A stretch of 64,000 bases of DNA from Pyxicephalus adspersus (GCF_032062135.1 NC_092858.1:128470585-128534584), one strand, 5' to 3'. Shown: positions 1-12,446, numbered from the stretch's first letter. The notes: generated from the letters alone by a model not told the origin. Program-made: numbers and translations.

Positions 1-300
1 AAGTCTGGTTAATGAGGCCCTGGTAAGGCTTGACAATGGTCTTCTTTATAATCTTTGTTTCCTCGCCATGCTGACTGTTTCTTTCTATTCCGAGACACGC
101 ATTTCGCATGGAGCAATAGTAGCTTTGTCCAATGGCTTTTGTGAATAGGAAGAAAGACAGGCATTTTTATTTAACCTAAATGTGACAGGCCGATAGGTGC
201 ACTGCAGCTTAGCAACATATGGTAGCGTTAAAACTGAACAGAGCCACTCAGCCATATAACAGCTTTCCTAATTATTTTAATGGCTGCACCATAAATCAAG
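1..300. other. candidate conserved non-coding block
   Basis: This stretch is non-repetitive and of mixed composition, with no open frame of note. It holds several sites of the kind bound by developmental regulators: CTTTGTCCAATGG near 133 (SOX-like), a CATATG E-box near 217, and homeodomain-type TAATTATTTTAATGG near 271-285. It reads like vertebrate enhancer DNA rather than decayed transposon. No alignment was possible, so conservation is a guess. Confidence 0.22.
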
Positions 301-3156
301 ACAAACCACTTAAAAAAACACAATTTTTACATTTCAGAAGACTCAATTAAATATTTTTTTCTATTGTGTACTGGTTTGGTGTGTATTATGCATAGGGATT
401 GAATATCAAAATTTGTCAGTTGTGTCATGTTTAGCTTTATTGGAGTTCCAAAGTTAATTAGAATATAAGGACACTTGTCCAGGGAGCCCAGCCCTTTACA
501 AACACCGCAGAACTCCCCATGGAGGAAACAAAATTCCTCATGCGGCTACCACCACATGGGCCTCAAAGGGGAAAAATTCCATGACCCCACAAAAGCAGTA
601 AGATTGGTTCCTGGACTTCCACGTCCAGGAACGGATGGATAACATCCACGTGCTATTTTCTAGTAAAAATTACAATGGTACTACAACAAAAAAATCAAGG
701 CTAACTTTAATGTTCATTATTAATTTTGCCATTGCGATCTAATATCAATAATATTGGTAATAATACCATTTCAAAACTCGGGGCTGTAGTCAGGGCCACT
801 ATCAGAAATTTCTGGGTCCCATACTAGGGAAATGTTCTGTGACCCCCAATGTCTAAAAGTTCCAGCATTGCAAAAGTCAGGCTTTTCTGATTGGGGCTCG
901 GTACAGAGGTTTCTGTTGCTCCCCCCAATAGCAGCCCAGGCTGCAATGACCACAATTAGGGCCCAAAATAAAGCATGTCAACCTTTTCCTTATTTTGTAT
1001 TCTTGTTATGTGCAAGGTTAGACATGTGCAGAAAAATTTAAATGTTTGTCAAGGCAAAATAAAAAAAAAAACACCAGTCAGGTGCGCTGCGGTGCAATAA
1101 GCTCATATAAGGAGGGAGCAGAGTAACAGACTTTTCTGTCCATTTTCACTGCAGAAGAAGTGGTTCTTTCCTTTGATCATATTGTCACAACCTTGATGAC
1201 ATGGACACTTTCTACTGGCTATGCAGTGTCCAAAGAAGACTATCCAGTTGGCATAGACTGCAGGATCACTGATCACCACACCTAGAAGTGCCAGTGCTAA
1301 TAAAGATTGGCCTTGATGTTCATGCACAAAGCAATTACTATGACCTATGTGCATAAACTCTCAGCACAGTAGACTCTTGTATAAGCCAAATATATTCTCT
1401 GCTCTTTTACCCCTATGTCTATCTCTGCTTTGTTTATAAAGGTTCAGCACAAATCCTTACAGTGTAGAAGGGATGTAAAAAAATGTGAAAAATCAACAGA
1501 TTAATGGAAAAATCTGCCAAACTGAAGAAAAACAATGACATCACCTAAAATTCCTTCTTCAGCTTCCTTCCATAAAAAAGAATTGATTATGCCATATTAA
1601 AGGTGGCTCCAGCTTTTGGCAAAATCTTCTATGGATTTAACAGTGGAAAGTTTTTACACACTAGAGAAACCTATTGGAATATTTTTACCCTCCAAGAAAA
1701 TTGGAAACGATGGATGAAAATTTGTTGAGTGATTTTATTAGGAAAATTGCAGGAACCAATATTTCTCATTAGGAAACCCCGAAAATACTATGTTGACCTT
1801 TATAAATGAGGCTCCTAAATTTAATATGCTGATTAAATGAGTCCTATCAATTTATCTATTTAGAGAAAGTTCTCTCTTGACCCCCCCCCCCCCCCTTTTC
1901 ATCATCATCCTCAGCTACAAAACTTTGCAAAACCTACTACTGCATTCTTTTATTGGAGCCCTAAGTATATCCCTGGTGCTTTTGGGTATGGAAATACAGA
2001 ATGTAATTCTGCCACAAATTAGCAAGATCAAACAACAGATGGGGAGAAGGGAAAAGTTAACACTTTCTGAGCTCTGATGCCATTGAGCAATACGCTTGCC
2101 CATGCTTAATACTTCTGGATCCCACAGAGAAAGATAGGTGTTGTGGAAAGCAAAGGAAGTAAGTATTAGTGAGTGGGAAGCCAGCCTACTACTTTACCAT
2201 CAAAGGGGGCACCCTGTCCTTCCCTACTGACCCATTACATGTTTAGTCATTCTCTGCAATAGCTTCCCCTGATGGGCTTCCCAGATGAGTAAATAATTTA
2301 ATAAAATGTGTGTGACAGGGGTTGGAATAATACAGGCTCATGGATGTTGTCTTGCATTAGGTGCCCCAGTGAATGTACCCTAATAAAGAGATTGAAAAAT
2401 ATCTAATCCAATTGCTAACCTTGTCTGAATATGTTTATTTTACAAATCTGACCTATTTTATCTTCTTACTAAGAAAATACCACAGGATTAACCTTTGAAC
2501 CACTGAAAAACCACTGAAGAAGATAGGGGCAGCTTCAAAGCATACACAGCAAAAACTCTAACCTTGAGCTTCCAGAACAATCAAATTAAATAAAAATGTA
2601 TTTCTTATTACTAGTGGGCTGGACCACATGTTCGAGCCATGATTCAGAGCCAGAACCCTTTATGTTCCCTATTTTTTCTGCCTACCATTAGACAACCAAG
2701 TCTTCCAGTGGCATTTTTATTAAACAGATAAAACAAGATAATAGCCGAGTACATGCTAACTTTTAATTCTGGTTTATTAAAATTATCAGATCTAAAAAAA
2801 GCCTAACACAGCTGACTGATCACAAACAAACAATTTTTGGGCCCCCCATTGCATGTGGACAGATCCAACGTGTAAATATCAATTATAAGTGCAAAAGTTC
2901 AAAAGTTGTGTCCTGCATATGAAAGATCAAGCAACTGAAGAGTCCCTATTTGTCCTGTGTTTTACTCCATCTCCATCCCACGATAAGAAGGACAGAATGA
3001 TGTATACATGTGTGTTTTGCTTTAAATCTTGTAATCAGTTTCTATTATATTGGAAATAGTGTGTACTAGGTCTTAGCTCATAGCAATGTTGTGGAACTCT
3101 AATTGACTAAAACAGTTTTGACAATAGAAAATTTGTAGTATTACACAGGTAACTCA
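301..3156. other. unannotated AT-rich DNA
   Basis: I see no gene and no repeat family that I can name here. Short open frames (for example 832-1041 plus and 1103-1354 minus) have no recognisable domain and sit in low-information sequence. The only clear local feature is the homopolymer at 1881-1895. Confidence 0.5.
1881..1895. repeat. poly-C tract (15 C)
   Basis: There is an uninterrupted run of 15 cytosines. Such runs are length-polymorphic and error-prone in sequencing, so the exact count is uncertain. Confidence 0.9.
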
Positions 3157-3164
3157 TATTAGAT

Positions 3165-3460
3165 CAGTGTTTCTCAACCATTTCTAGACAAGGGAGCATT
3201 TTGATATACCTTTCAGGTGTTTAGGGAACCCCTGCTATATTTACTATATCCACAACAAACAATATATTAATGTGGTGGACAGTAGGAAGAATGCCTCTTA
3301 TAGTGCTTGTCAGTGGTAAAAATGTCACCCTTACAGATAGCCCCAAAGATCATTGGTGTCCATTAAACTGACATGGGAGACAGAAATTGCTCATTGCTCA
3401 AGCCCCGATAACCTCTGGAGGAACTCTAGGGTTCCACGGAAATCTAGTTGGGAAACACTG
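3165..3460 (+). mobile_element. hAT-type non-autonomous element (296 bp) with exact 8-bp duplication
   Basis: The element opens with CAGTGTTTCTCAACC and closes with GGTTGAGAAACACTG-like bases (observed GTTGGGAAACACTG), forming inverted termini of hAT style. It is flanked by identical 8-bp copies of TATTAGAT at 3157-3164 and 3461-3468. An 8-bp target duplication and a CAGTG start are hallmarks of hAT transposons. There is no transposase frame inside, so it would depend on a transposase supplied in trans. The exact duplication indicates a complete insertion with both ends preserved. Confidence 0.88.
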
Positions 3461-3468
3461 TATTAGAT

Positions 3469-3911
3469 AAAAGCAAAATCTAACACTAATGGACAGGAAG
3501 ACATTTGCTGTGATATGTCTCCTCTAGACAAAGAAACACACAAAAGCTGACCAGTTACAACTAGGCTTTACCTTGAGCCACATTCTCTGTGCATTTAGAT
3601 GGCATCTTCTACATCTTTATGGTCTTCTTATGCAATCCACAGTTATTATCTTGTCTCTAAACCAAGAAAAAAACAGCAGTCTCTGTCTATACATAAAATA
3701 GGCAGTTTTCCGTGCATAGTTTTCATCCATTTCTATTTAATAGGAACCATAAAAGCAATGTAATGACGCTAAATTATGAAGAATGTGCCAGTATTTTCCA
3801 ACCAGCTGCATACTGTTGTGTTACATGTTTAGAAGGCACAGTTTGTACACATTCAGGAAGCTGTGATCATGAATCATGGATCTGTAAAAATATGACTACA
3901 TTTTATTTTGT
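3469..3911. other. unannotated DNA
   Basis: This stretch lies between the hAT element and the SINE. A 67-codon open frame at 3712-3915 has no recognisable domain. I see nothing else that I can support. Confidence 0.5.
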
Positions 3912-4245
3912 TTGATGCAGTTACAGATTTGGAGAGTGCAGAAGCTTTGTGGTAAGTATTGTGGTCTTGCACTGGGATCCTGGGTTCAGTTTCCACCCGA
4001 GACATGGCATTTGTATGTTTTTCATGTGTTTGGTTGAGTTTCCTTCCACAATCCAAAACATATGTCAGGATAATTGGCCTTCAACCAAACTGGCCCTAGA
4101 GTGTGTGCATATATGCTTTTGTAGATTGTAGCAGCAACATTACATTGGAAGATCCTCCATAGCAGAGACTGTTGTGAGTGGTTCAATCATCTTGTGGTAT
4201 TTTGATGCAATTACAAGCAATATATTAAATAAATTATGTTCTATG
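3912..4245 (+). mobile_element. tRNA-derived SINE-like copy
   Basis: The block carries GGTTCAGTTTCC at 3983-3994, close to the RNA polymerase III B box of tRNA-derived SINEs (GGTTCRANNCC). It is followed by a body I know as a dispersed frog repeat (phrases such as TTTGTATGTTTTTCATGTG and TTCCACAATCCAAAACAT), and it ends in an AT-rich tail near 4235. A related 3' piece lies at 27305-27411. Both ends are approximate and the copy is clearly diverged. I did not find a convincing A box or target duplication. Confidence 0.5.
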
Positions 4246-6699
4246 TTCTCCACCATTACATTTTCACTGTGCTGCACTGTAATTGTATCCCAATCTTTGT
4301 CACTTCTTCCAAACATTACCTCCTATTTATTCAGTTAGAAGAGCATTTCAGTTTTACATTACAGTAACAATATCATACATTCCCTTTAAAAGGCTTTACT
4401 GAGCACTAGTGATCTGGAGCAGGACTGTAATGCAGACACATTGTATATGTAAAATAAGATCGTGATCAGAAATGAAACTCTATCTTCAGTTTTCTTATAG
4501 TCTACAGGTCTTTGAAGTTGATGAACTTGGAATTTTATCGAATGTCATTGCTTTTTTACTTTGTGGATGTGAATTATGTGCAGTAGGTAGACAAAAAGAT
4601 AACAACACGTAACGCTAATATTTGAAAGGTTCTGGTAAATTAGCAAATGTGAACTCCCACTAGGTAATATCACCGTTCATACCTTTTTTTTGCCTACCTG
4701 GGTTATTTATTTGGGCAGATCATAGGTAATTTGTAATGTATATCATCTGTCATAATTGCCATCATTTAAAGGCACGTGATTTCAATTCTGATGATTCTCC
4801 ATTTAGTCAATGGCCAAAAACAATAATTCAGAATTTTACTTTACTTTTTGGGCTTTATTTGCTCTACTCTTCTATTTGCTTTGGCCAACAAATAGGCTTG
4901 ACCAGCCTCTTTTGAAGCCAATGATGAAAGAAAGCCCCACATTGCTAATCTTATAGGTTTTCTTCACTCCACTGGAGCACCCTTAGGAAAAAATCAGCAT
5001 ACATTATGTCCTTTTGTGATATTTTTTGTTGTCTTCTAGTTTGCACACTAGAATCAGTCTGCTCCACTGATGTAGTAATCACAGCTGACCTCAGATAGGG
5101 CATGTCTCTGATAATAATATATAGTATAACATTATTTGGCTAGATTCTTTCTTTATTCCAGTGGGCATTAATATTAGGTATCCACAAAAACAAAGTGAAT
5201 CCTTTGGAGTGGTCATTAAGTTTGTTATAACAAGAGTATAACTTGAGTAGTGTTAGAGTGGTAATAATTCAGGATCAGAGGATGCTGAAGGAAGGCTATG
5301 CTTCTAAAATGGCACCAACCTCTTTTGATATAACATTTTCTGCAATTTATTTTTATGGGGAGGAGCAGCAACAACAATTACATGAAAGGTGGCTCTGATT
5401 GTTGCAGGAAGATAAGGTCTATCAGCAACTTCAGAAAGGAAATGGCACGATATACAGCAATACAGAGAGAAGTCAGAAAGCTACAATGTAATGGCTGGAG
5501 ATAGGTACTAATGAATTAGACAGTAGCACAGATAATCTGGCAAGGGCAATCCAGCACAAAATGCTGGAAGGCATTGTAGACTAAAAGTTCAAGGCAAATA
5601 TGCATGACCTCAATTATCTAAATAGGTGACTAAGAAGAATGTTGAATAATTACCTAGAATATTGTTGAAAGATCGTACATGTGAAGAATGAGACAGAAGG
5701 GTCAGAACTGAATAAGCATTGAACGTATTGATAGAATAGTCTCGCACTACTAAAGACTTATTCCTCAATGTTCTGGGTAAAGTATGTGTATGTCAAGAGG
5801 AGATAAGGGGCTATAACTTAATACACAGGGCCCCATCTACAAGGTATTCCTTTCACTTTCAGGTAGGTAGGTGGGAACCTGAGAGTTCCACAAACTTTTT
5901 TACAGCTATCCATAGATACTGCAAAAGCAACATAGAGACAGAGATGAAAGCCCGCATTGCATTAAAAGAGTCTTGTAATGTCTGAAATAAAAAGGACAAT
6001 CCTTGTACTACATAGAAGAAAAATGGCTACTGTTGTGCTTGTATGCTGTCTGTATTTGAATGCAATTTTCTACTGCATTTCTAAGCTCTCAGACTAATCT
6101 ACTGCACATTTATTTGGTTTAACCACATGTAGACAGCTTGGGTGTTTCTCTTTAGCTACATGCCTATATATTTAAGCAGTATATGTCAATTAATGGGCCA
6201 TCCCATTGGATTGACCAGCAGGAATAATCACAATTTCCTAATGGGGGGACACAGTGTGGAGCCTCCCGTTCCTCCTCTTCTCTAAATAAAGTATTGCATG
6301 AGCAACACTCATTTGTTCTACTGTTGCTGGAAATGATCACTAAGGGTTATTTACAGTGACAATATTTGAAAGCATGTATGAAACTTAAGTGGATGAATCC
6401 CTTCTGAACAATACATTCCTAACTAAAACTTGATCCTGAAGGATTTACCAGTCAGATGAATACCTTTATGACAACCATTAGTTAAAAAATGTACACAACA
6501 ATATAACACAGACACTATGATATTCTGTACAAAACACCAGATTTTGTGTCATAGTACTTTAATATCAAACCAATGATTTTCCCTTTTACTCTAGATGCAG
6601 ATTTCTTTTTTTTATTTTGTGGTAAGTGTCACAACATCAAGATGTGTATGCAGAAAAGCTGCTTATCATTGAATAATTATTAAATTGTCAGAAAAATAA
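4246..6699. other. unannotated AT-rich DNA
   Basis: There is no gene and no repeat that I can name. GGTAGGTAGGTGG near 5860 is a short tetranucleotide run. Open frames are short and scattered. Confidence 0.5.
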
Positions 6700-6930
6700 G
6701 CATGCATCTCTATGACTTTAAATAGCTGGCATGACACCTGCATTAAAAATGAATGTGCCTTCACAATAAAGTGGCAGTGCACTCAGTTGTGCTTTAGAGC
6801 AGGGCTGACATGCAAAGACAGAGGGAGAGCTTTCAGGAACTGAGCAAGAAGCTGTTGACACGGGGAGCTACTTTATAATGCATGCTAGAAACCATCACCG
6901 AGGCCAAGACTTCGTTTTCTCGTTGCAGAA
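6700..6930. other. candidate conserved non-coding block
   Basis: This complex, unique sequence contains ATTAAAAATGAATG, an ATGCATGC palindrome near 6880 and a balanced base composition that stands out from the AT-rich surroundings. It has no inverted termini and no tandem structure. A regulatory element is one possible reading. The basis is only composition and motif content. Confidence 0.18.
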
Positions 6931-7955
6931 ACGTAGGAAGAAAATAGGGAGAAAGGGTATGGAACCATGAAGAGGAGAAGCTCTTGTAAATTGTATTCAA
7001 TTTAAATTGTATTCATTCCAGATGATTTTTAACCTTTCACAGACAAAAGGGATTTTGTTTAGAACATTCTGTAGCAATGATTCTCAGTCAACATGAATAT
7101 TTCCACTCTGCTCTGCTGTCAATGGAAAACCTCATGTCATCACAGCATATTAGACACAAGCATGTGTGAACATTCACCATTTTGCATGCAGACCTTCAGC
7201 ATTATAGGGAGGTCATCATAAAGATCTGTACAGATGCAAAATTTTTGTGCTTTAGAAACTCATTCGTGATCATTTCAAGTGATCAAGTCTAATCTAGTCA
7301 AATCAAATCTAGTGTCATTACAGGTGGCCCACCACTTCTTTTATAGATCTGCTATGCCCCAACACTAAATGACTGACCACTGACAAGTACAATTGTAGAT
7401 TCCGCAGTAGGGTGCATTCTATTCAATGTCCGTTCATTCTCCCTTCTCCATAGAAAAGAAAATGCTGGTAGGCAGTAGCTGAGCAGTGTGTCTGTACAAT
7501 GATCGCTCAGTAAACTGTCAATCAAAAGGATTACCAACGATTGATTTAAATGACAATAATTGAGCATTTTTACAGAAAGGAGATCATGAAAAACAACAGA
7601 GAACTGAGTTTTTACCACTGCACACGTATTAGTAAGATTATAAATTATACTGTATATGTATAGCCATTTTTTACATTTTTGCTTTAGATATATTAGAAAA
7701 GAAAAATAAACCACTGTTCAATTTTCCATTGTGTCTGTATTACTATTAGAGAGATTTACCTGTTCATTTTGTTCTGCTGGTCTCTGTCAGTCAACAAGAT
7801 AGAAAGTAATGAAAAATCCACAATTTTGGGGTTATCAGAACAATAGGTTTAGTTTTTGTTGCACATACACTTTTTTATAGCTGCATATATTTTGCTTTTT
7901 ATATTGCTGCAAATAATGGACAAAATTGCAAAAGGTGGCAAGTAAGTAATGTACT
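6931..7955. other. unannotated DNA, possibly an old dispersed repeat near 7350-7600
   Basis: The minus-strand frame 7352-7714 (120 codons) has no domain I recognise. The DNA at about 7380-7590 reminds me of a dispersed frog repeat, but I could not define ends or target duplications. I do not treat the open frame as a gene. Confidence 0.35.
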
Positions 7956-7956
7956 G

Positions 7957-8147
7957 AGTGCAGAGGTCAGGAGAAAGTAACATATACTGTAGAATGCGGG
8001 GGGCCACAGTATGTAACTCACAGAATACAAGGGTCAGGAGTAAGTAGCCTCAGATTGCAGGGGTCTGGCATAACCAACAAAAAACATGCAGGAGTCAGAA
8101 GAATGAAACACACAACTTGCAGGGTGACAAAAAAATAGCACACAAAC
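7957..8147 (+). repeat. degenerate minisatellite, ~31-bp unit, about 6 copies
   Basis: Six successive units share the core TGCAGGGGTCAGGAGTAAGTA followed by an A/C-rich tail. Unit starts fall near 7958, 7994, 8024, 8054, 8085 and 8116. Units differ from each other at many positions and by small indels, so the array is old. No gene overlaps it. Confidence 0.75.
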
Positions 8148-8295
8148 AATGAATACAGGCACACACATATACACACGCTAACACAAACAAGCTTCAAATG
8201 AGGTCCATCCTACTCACCCATGCCACTGTGCACATCTTCCATCTTCCTCACTCTACTGTCTAGTACCCAAAAGGCTTCTACAAACAGCCCAGATA

Positions 8296-8410
8296 TTACA
8301 TAGTAACATATTTTAGGTAAGGATGGAAAAATATGTAAGCCTATCAAGTTCAACCACTAGGAAAGTAAACATATTCCAGATACTGTATAAAACCCTATGG
8401 ACATAGTTGG
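8296..8410 (-). repeat. dispersed repeat copy (TACATAGTAACATA family)
   Basis: The segment from ATTACATAGTAACAT to ACCCTATGGACATAGTTGGTC is, as its reverse complement, the same sequence as part of 51803-52006. The shared order covers the TACATAGTAACAT start, the ATCAAGTTCAACCACTAGG middle and the CCCTATGGACATAGTTG end. It is therefore one copy of a dispersed family. I recognise the family as common in amphibians but cannot assign it to a class. Confidence 0.7.
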
Positions 8411-9930
8411 TCAAGATAACATCTCCTCCTTACAAATCTTGTATAGCTCCTCATGGACCCTAAGCTTAGTGGCCTCCCATTACTAACAGAGCTGTTGGCT
8501 ATGATAGTAAACCCCTGGCAGGGTGTAACATACTTAAGTGTATTTGCTTGGAAGTAGAATGTTGCGCAGCCATAACAGCTATGAACATAGGCAGCACTGG
8601 CATTGGGGCTGCCGATGGGTTTCCTTTTAGGGTGCTAGCAGAATTTTCAGGTGCCATAGAACACCCATGCCCCCCTATTGGCATTGCCACTGAAAAACTT
8701 TGTCAGATATAAAGGTGGCTGCCAATACTAACCTTGTATGTTGACCCTGTGGTTTTAATATTTTCTAGGTCATGGACTAGAAACAGATTTTTTTGTTGTT
8801 TTTTTTGTTTGTATATGTATGCATTTATTTAGCACTGATGTCTTCTGTCTCTCAGAGAAGTTCACAGTCTAAGGCTATGCTCAGACTGGTGGTGAGGTTG
8901 TGGCATGGGTACTCCTTTCTAATGCCCCTGAACCACCTGGTGGTAAAATGCCCACAATCCAAAAGATGGTCATACACTATAAAATACTTTCAGTCATTTG
9001 GGTGAAAATATCTAAATAATAAATAAAGCAACTAAAGCAGTCCAAATTATGATTAAATTGGTAATTTATCTTTGTACAGGATGTCATCGGAAGCCTTTGT
9101 ATCTGTTCAACCAAGTTTTTTAGCTGGAAAGACTGCTATGGAGCACTCCAATTGAGTGTGCAATAAATATTTTGGAACTTGCACAATTCTCAGGTTCTGT
9201 TTAAATACTTACATTGCTCCTTAACGATAAAGCTTGGTTCACTGCTACCATAATTCCAAGGCAAATCCTTTGGTGACAGTGAATTTATGTGTAGGTTCAT
9301 CCAGGAGATTTTTTTTTTTAAAATCATAATGCATTGCAAGTTCCTTAAACCATTTCCAACCGCCTTTGAAGGGCCATAAAAGGCGCTTTGGTTTAGCCAA
9401 CTTTTGGAGGAGGAGGTATAGAGCAATCATACTGTCAGGGAACCCGTAAGTGGTATGAAAAGTGGTAAAAGTGGTAAAAAACTGCATAAGAAGAGATCAG
9501 CATCAGGGAACTGTACTGTAATGGTTATTGTTGCTGTTTAGACAAACCTTTGCTGCTTTTTTTATTATTGTAACCTTTTTTTTCATTATTTTCTGGTTGA
9601 TTTAAATTTTGTTTGCTTCAAGGCTTCCCCAAAAATGGGTATTGCTTCAATGGGTGATATATTTGGCCATTTGTTTTTTTAGGGATCAAATGGACGTTTA
9701 TTTCTTATTTATAGGGCCTTTGGTTAAAACTGCTTTTTTGAGCTGCAGGGCTTACCTTTTAAAAATATGCTTTTGTTGCAAGCATTTGGGGTTTTTCATT
9801 TTAGTCCTATAAAATATATATTTTATTGTATTTATAGTATGGTAAAGGTAAGGTCTGCCTTAGTTGCCCTCCCCAGCCTGTGATTTTTGTTTCTACTAAA
9901 TTTGGACCTAGCCCTGATTATTACAATTGC
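8411..9930. other. unannotated AT-rich DNA
   Basis: This stretch has T-rich tracts, such as those at 8790-8810 and 9560-9590, and short open frames without domains. No repeat family was recognised with confidence. Confidence 0.5.
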
Positions 9931-10110
9931 CCTGCTGTTGGCCAATTTTACACCTGCTTGAAGTCTTTTTATGCAGAACTTTTTGGCAAGTTATGGCTCA
10001 TTAAGAATTCCCTGCTGCTGGACAATTTTACACTTCTGTTTGATTTGTGCTCTTCTAATTCTTAATGGGAGCCTGATAGAAATTAGTCAGCGGCTGGACA
10101 GTTTTGCATT
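9931..10110 (+). repeat. degenerate ~80-bp direct repeat, 2-3 copies
   Basis: CCTGCTGTTGGCCAATTTTA at 9931 returns as CCTGCTGCTGGACAATTTTA at 10011 and again, weaker, as CGGCTGGACAGTTTTGCA from about 10091. The three anchors are spaced about 80 bases apart. The DNA between anchors is much less alike, so this is an old local duplication. The open frames across it (9880-10065, 9971-10243) have no known domain. Confidence 0.55.
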
Positions 10111-11704
10111 AAAGATGGCATGGAAAGCCTCAGGAAACTACTGGCCGATTTCTATTTGCGGGTCAAAGCTCATCTGTTTCCATTTGATGAATGAGCATGT
10201 GTTACTGCTAATGTTACCTCAGAAAAGTCTTTTTACAAAATGAAATGACTTAACGTGTTAATTATGCGTGTCCAGCGTGAAATGTCTCTGAGACTGGGCA
10301 TGAAAATTGTACTCGTTACTTGTGTAACAAGGCTTTAGGGCTTTTTTTAGAGGTTCTGGGTTTTTGCAGTTTTATTCCTAAAGATGCATTGTAATTTTTC
10401 CATTTTTGTCTTTGTATTGGTACTTGTACCTCCATGGCAGTGACAAGTTTATCACACCCTTTTCGGCTATGGCCAAAACATAACCAAAGAATTCATCCCC
10501 TAGACTTTAGGTTCAAACTCAATCAAATTTTGAACAAGGTTTATTTAACCCAAGAAACTCACTCATCACTATTGCTCAGGATCCTAGGGCACAAAGGGAG
10601 TTATAGAGGACATCTCTTAGAAATAGATAGTTACTGTGCATTAGTCTACATTAGTCTAGGAGAAGAAGGCCTATTATGGTTGGTGCACAGACAACCTGCT
10701 TACAGAAGCTTTCACAAATAGCTTGTTGTTGCTGCTATTCATAGCTGCCTGTATTATAGTTCACCGAAAAGTCAAGGGAAGCGTCTTTTTTTTATTCATT
10801 ACCTGCCTTCTTTTTTAATATGTTGCATTGAGCTTATGGTAAACAAATCAGTTTACCCACAGTACATCAGATTTTAGGACAGTTTTTCACAGCCACTGCA
10901 TTAGAAAACATTTGATAGCGAGTTGCCATTTAGCATAGTGATTAAGGAATATTATGTTATATATATTGTACTATATGTTCTGTGGAGCTTTTATGCTGTA
11001 TAGTATATTTATTTCTATGCTCCTACAAATGTATTGTAATGTAAATATGAGCAGATTGCAACCAACATTGGTAAACACTTTACAGTTTCAGTTTCCTAAT
11101 TTTATTTGATACAGATCAGTGCATATGATTTTCCACATAAAACATATATTGTAAGGTCAATGACAAATGCTACCAGTCCTTTATAACTGCACAGCTTTTT
11201 TATTCTAGCCCACATAGGTCCCACTGCTTTTATCCACGTGTTTTTTTTATCCTGGTAAAAAAAGTTATCCTGGTAATTTTATCATGGTCAACGAGGCCCA
11301 AAAAGAGTGTTTTTTTTTAAAGGGGTCTGATAAAAATAAAATCCTGTCTGTCAATCTGAAGACCACTATGGTGTCTATAGACATAATTTGGCTTCCAACA
11401 ATTATCACTTATTGGCAAGTAATTTGCAAGATTGTTCTGACGGCACATTTTAGTGCCTCATGATATTACTGGCACCTTTTGCCAATCTTCTCTACTTTAT
11501 TAAAATTTACACTCAGTCAGCAGAAGCAAACATGCTTAAAAAATTAAGCAGTTGAAAAAACAATTTTTTTGCAGGCCATACTGGGCCTGGAGGAGCAGAT
11601 CATGCGGCCTTCACTAGAAAGGTTGGTTTTCAGCAAAAACATCCCAGTACAAGAAAAGTATGTAAACAAGTGGTTAGGATTATAAAATTGGATTTTTGTT
11701 AGAA
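10111..11704. other. unannotated AT-rich DNA
   Basis: No gene was recognised. A 95-codon plus-strand frame at 10434-10721 has no motif I know. The remaining sequence is AT-rich with many short homopolymers. Confidence 0.5.
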
Positions 11705-12215
11705 AGTGAGTTATTCTTAGGGTTATAGGTTGAGTTAGTGTGAGGTCCTTAAAGCTAGCACTCCTCTGGTAAACTAAACCTCACAATTCCTCATCATGGA
11801 ACTCTACTTGTAACCCTAACACTCACATTAACATTCTTTGTAACTATAATACATACCTTTACAATAACTCACACTGTAACCCTAACACTAACCATTTGTG
11901 AAATTATAATACTAGTAGAGTTAGGATTTCAGGGAGGATAGTCTGAGGGTTATTGTTAGGGATAAGTGAGAGTCCATGTATACATTAGGGTTACAGGGAG
12001 CTTTAGTGATGGTTAGTGCCAGCATCACAGTGTGAGGTATTCACCCGGGTATTCAGGTTAGTGATACAGGAAAATTAGTATGAGTGTAAATGTTACCAGG
12101 AAAGTTAGTGTAAAGGTAATGTTAGGATTACATCGACAGGTAGTGTAGAAGAAAATATTAAAAACTAGTGTTAGTGTAATTGTTGGGGTAACAAGGAAGG
12201 TTAGTATGAGAGGAG
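11705..12215. repeat. degenerate TTAGGGTTACAGGGAGG-type minisatellite with internal strand switch
   Basis: Units related to GTTAGTGTTAGGGTTACAGG fill this block. At 11705-11760 and again at about 11930-12215 the G-rich strand is on top. Between about 11800 and 11910 the C-rich complement is on top (GTAACCCTAACACTCACATT, TGTAACCCTAACACTAACC). The array is thus partly inverted. The units contain TTAGGG-like words but are longer and variable, so this is a minisatellite and not a telomeric tract. Confidence 0.75.
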
Positions 12216-12261
12216 TGGGGGGAGGGATTTCAAAAGATAGAGCTCCAATCTCTTAAATCTA

Positions 12262-12446
12262 CTGAGTCTGAATATTAAAGCTCTCCAGAACTGATCTAGC
12301 AAACCTAGAATGGATTTCTTTTGCTATTAGTTGACAAGTATTTTAAATCCTGGACCAGATCCATTCCAAGTTTGCGGGATTATCTAGGTTCACCCATGAT
12401 AGTCTACCTTCTCCAGTCTTAAAGAGCTTTAATAAATCAGGCCCAT
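12262..12446 (-). mobile_element. palindromic MITE copy (GCTTTAATAAATCAGGCCC family), diverged
   Basis: The left end has ATTAAAGCTCTCCAG and the right end has AGAGCTTTAATAAATCAGGC, which are inverted relative to each other. Inside, ATGGATTTCTTTTGCTATT and CCTGGACCAGATCCATTCCA match the interior of the element at 19251-19475. This copy is older and has lost part of its left end. It is a foldback type of non-autonomous transposon seen widely in frog DNA. I infer a DNA-transposon origin from the inverted ends alone. Confidence 0.7.

Noticed and set aside
3983..3994. Functional tRNA gene
   Set aside because: Only a B-box-like sequence is present. There is no cloverleaf or A box, so it is treated as a SINE.
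8793..9005. Membrane protein suggested by a Phe/Val/Tyr-rich N terminus
   Set aside because: The hydrophobic start translates a T-rich tract (TTTTTTGTTGTTTTTTTTG) and the frame has no further support.
11705..12215. Interstitial telomere repeat
   Set aside because: TTAGGG words occur but not in tandem. The real unit is longer and includes TTACAGGGAGG and GTTAGTG parts.
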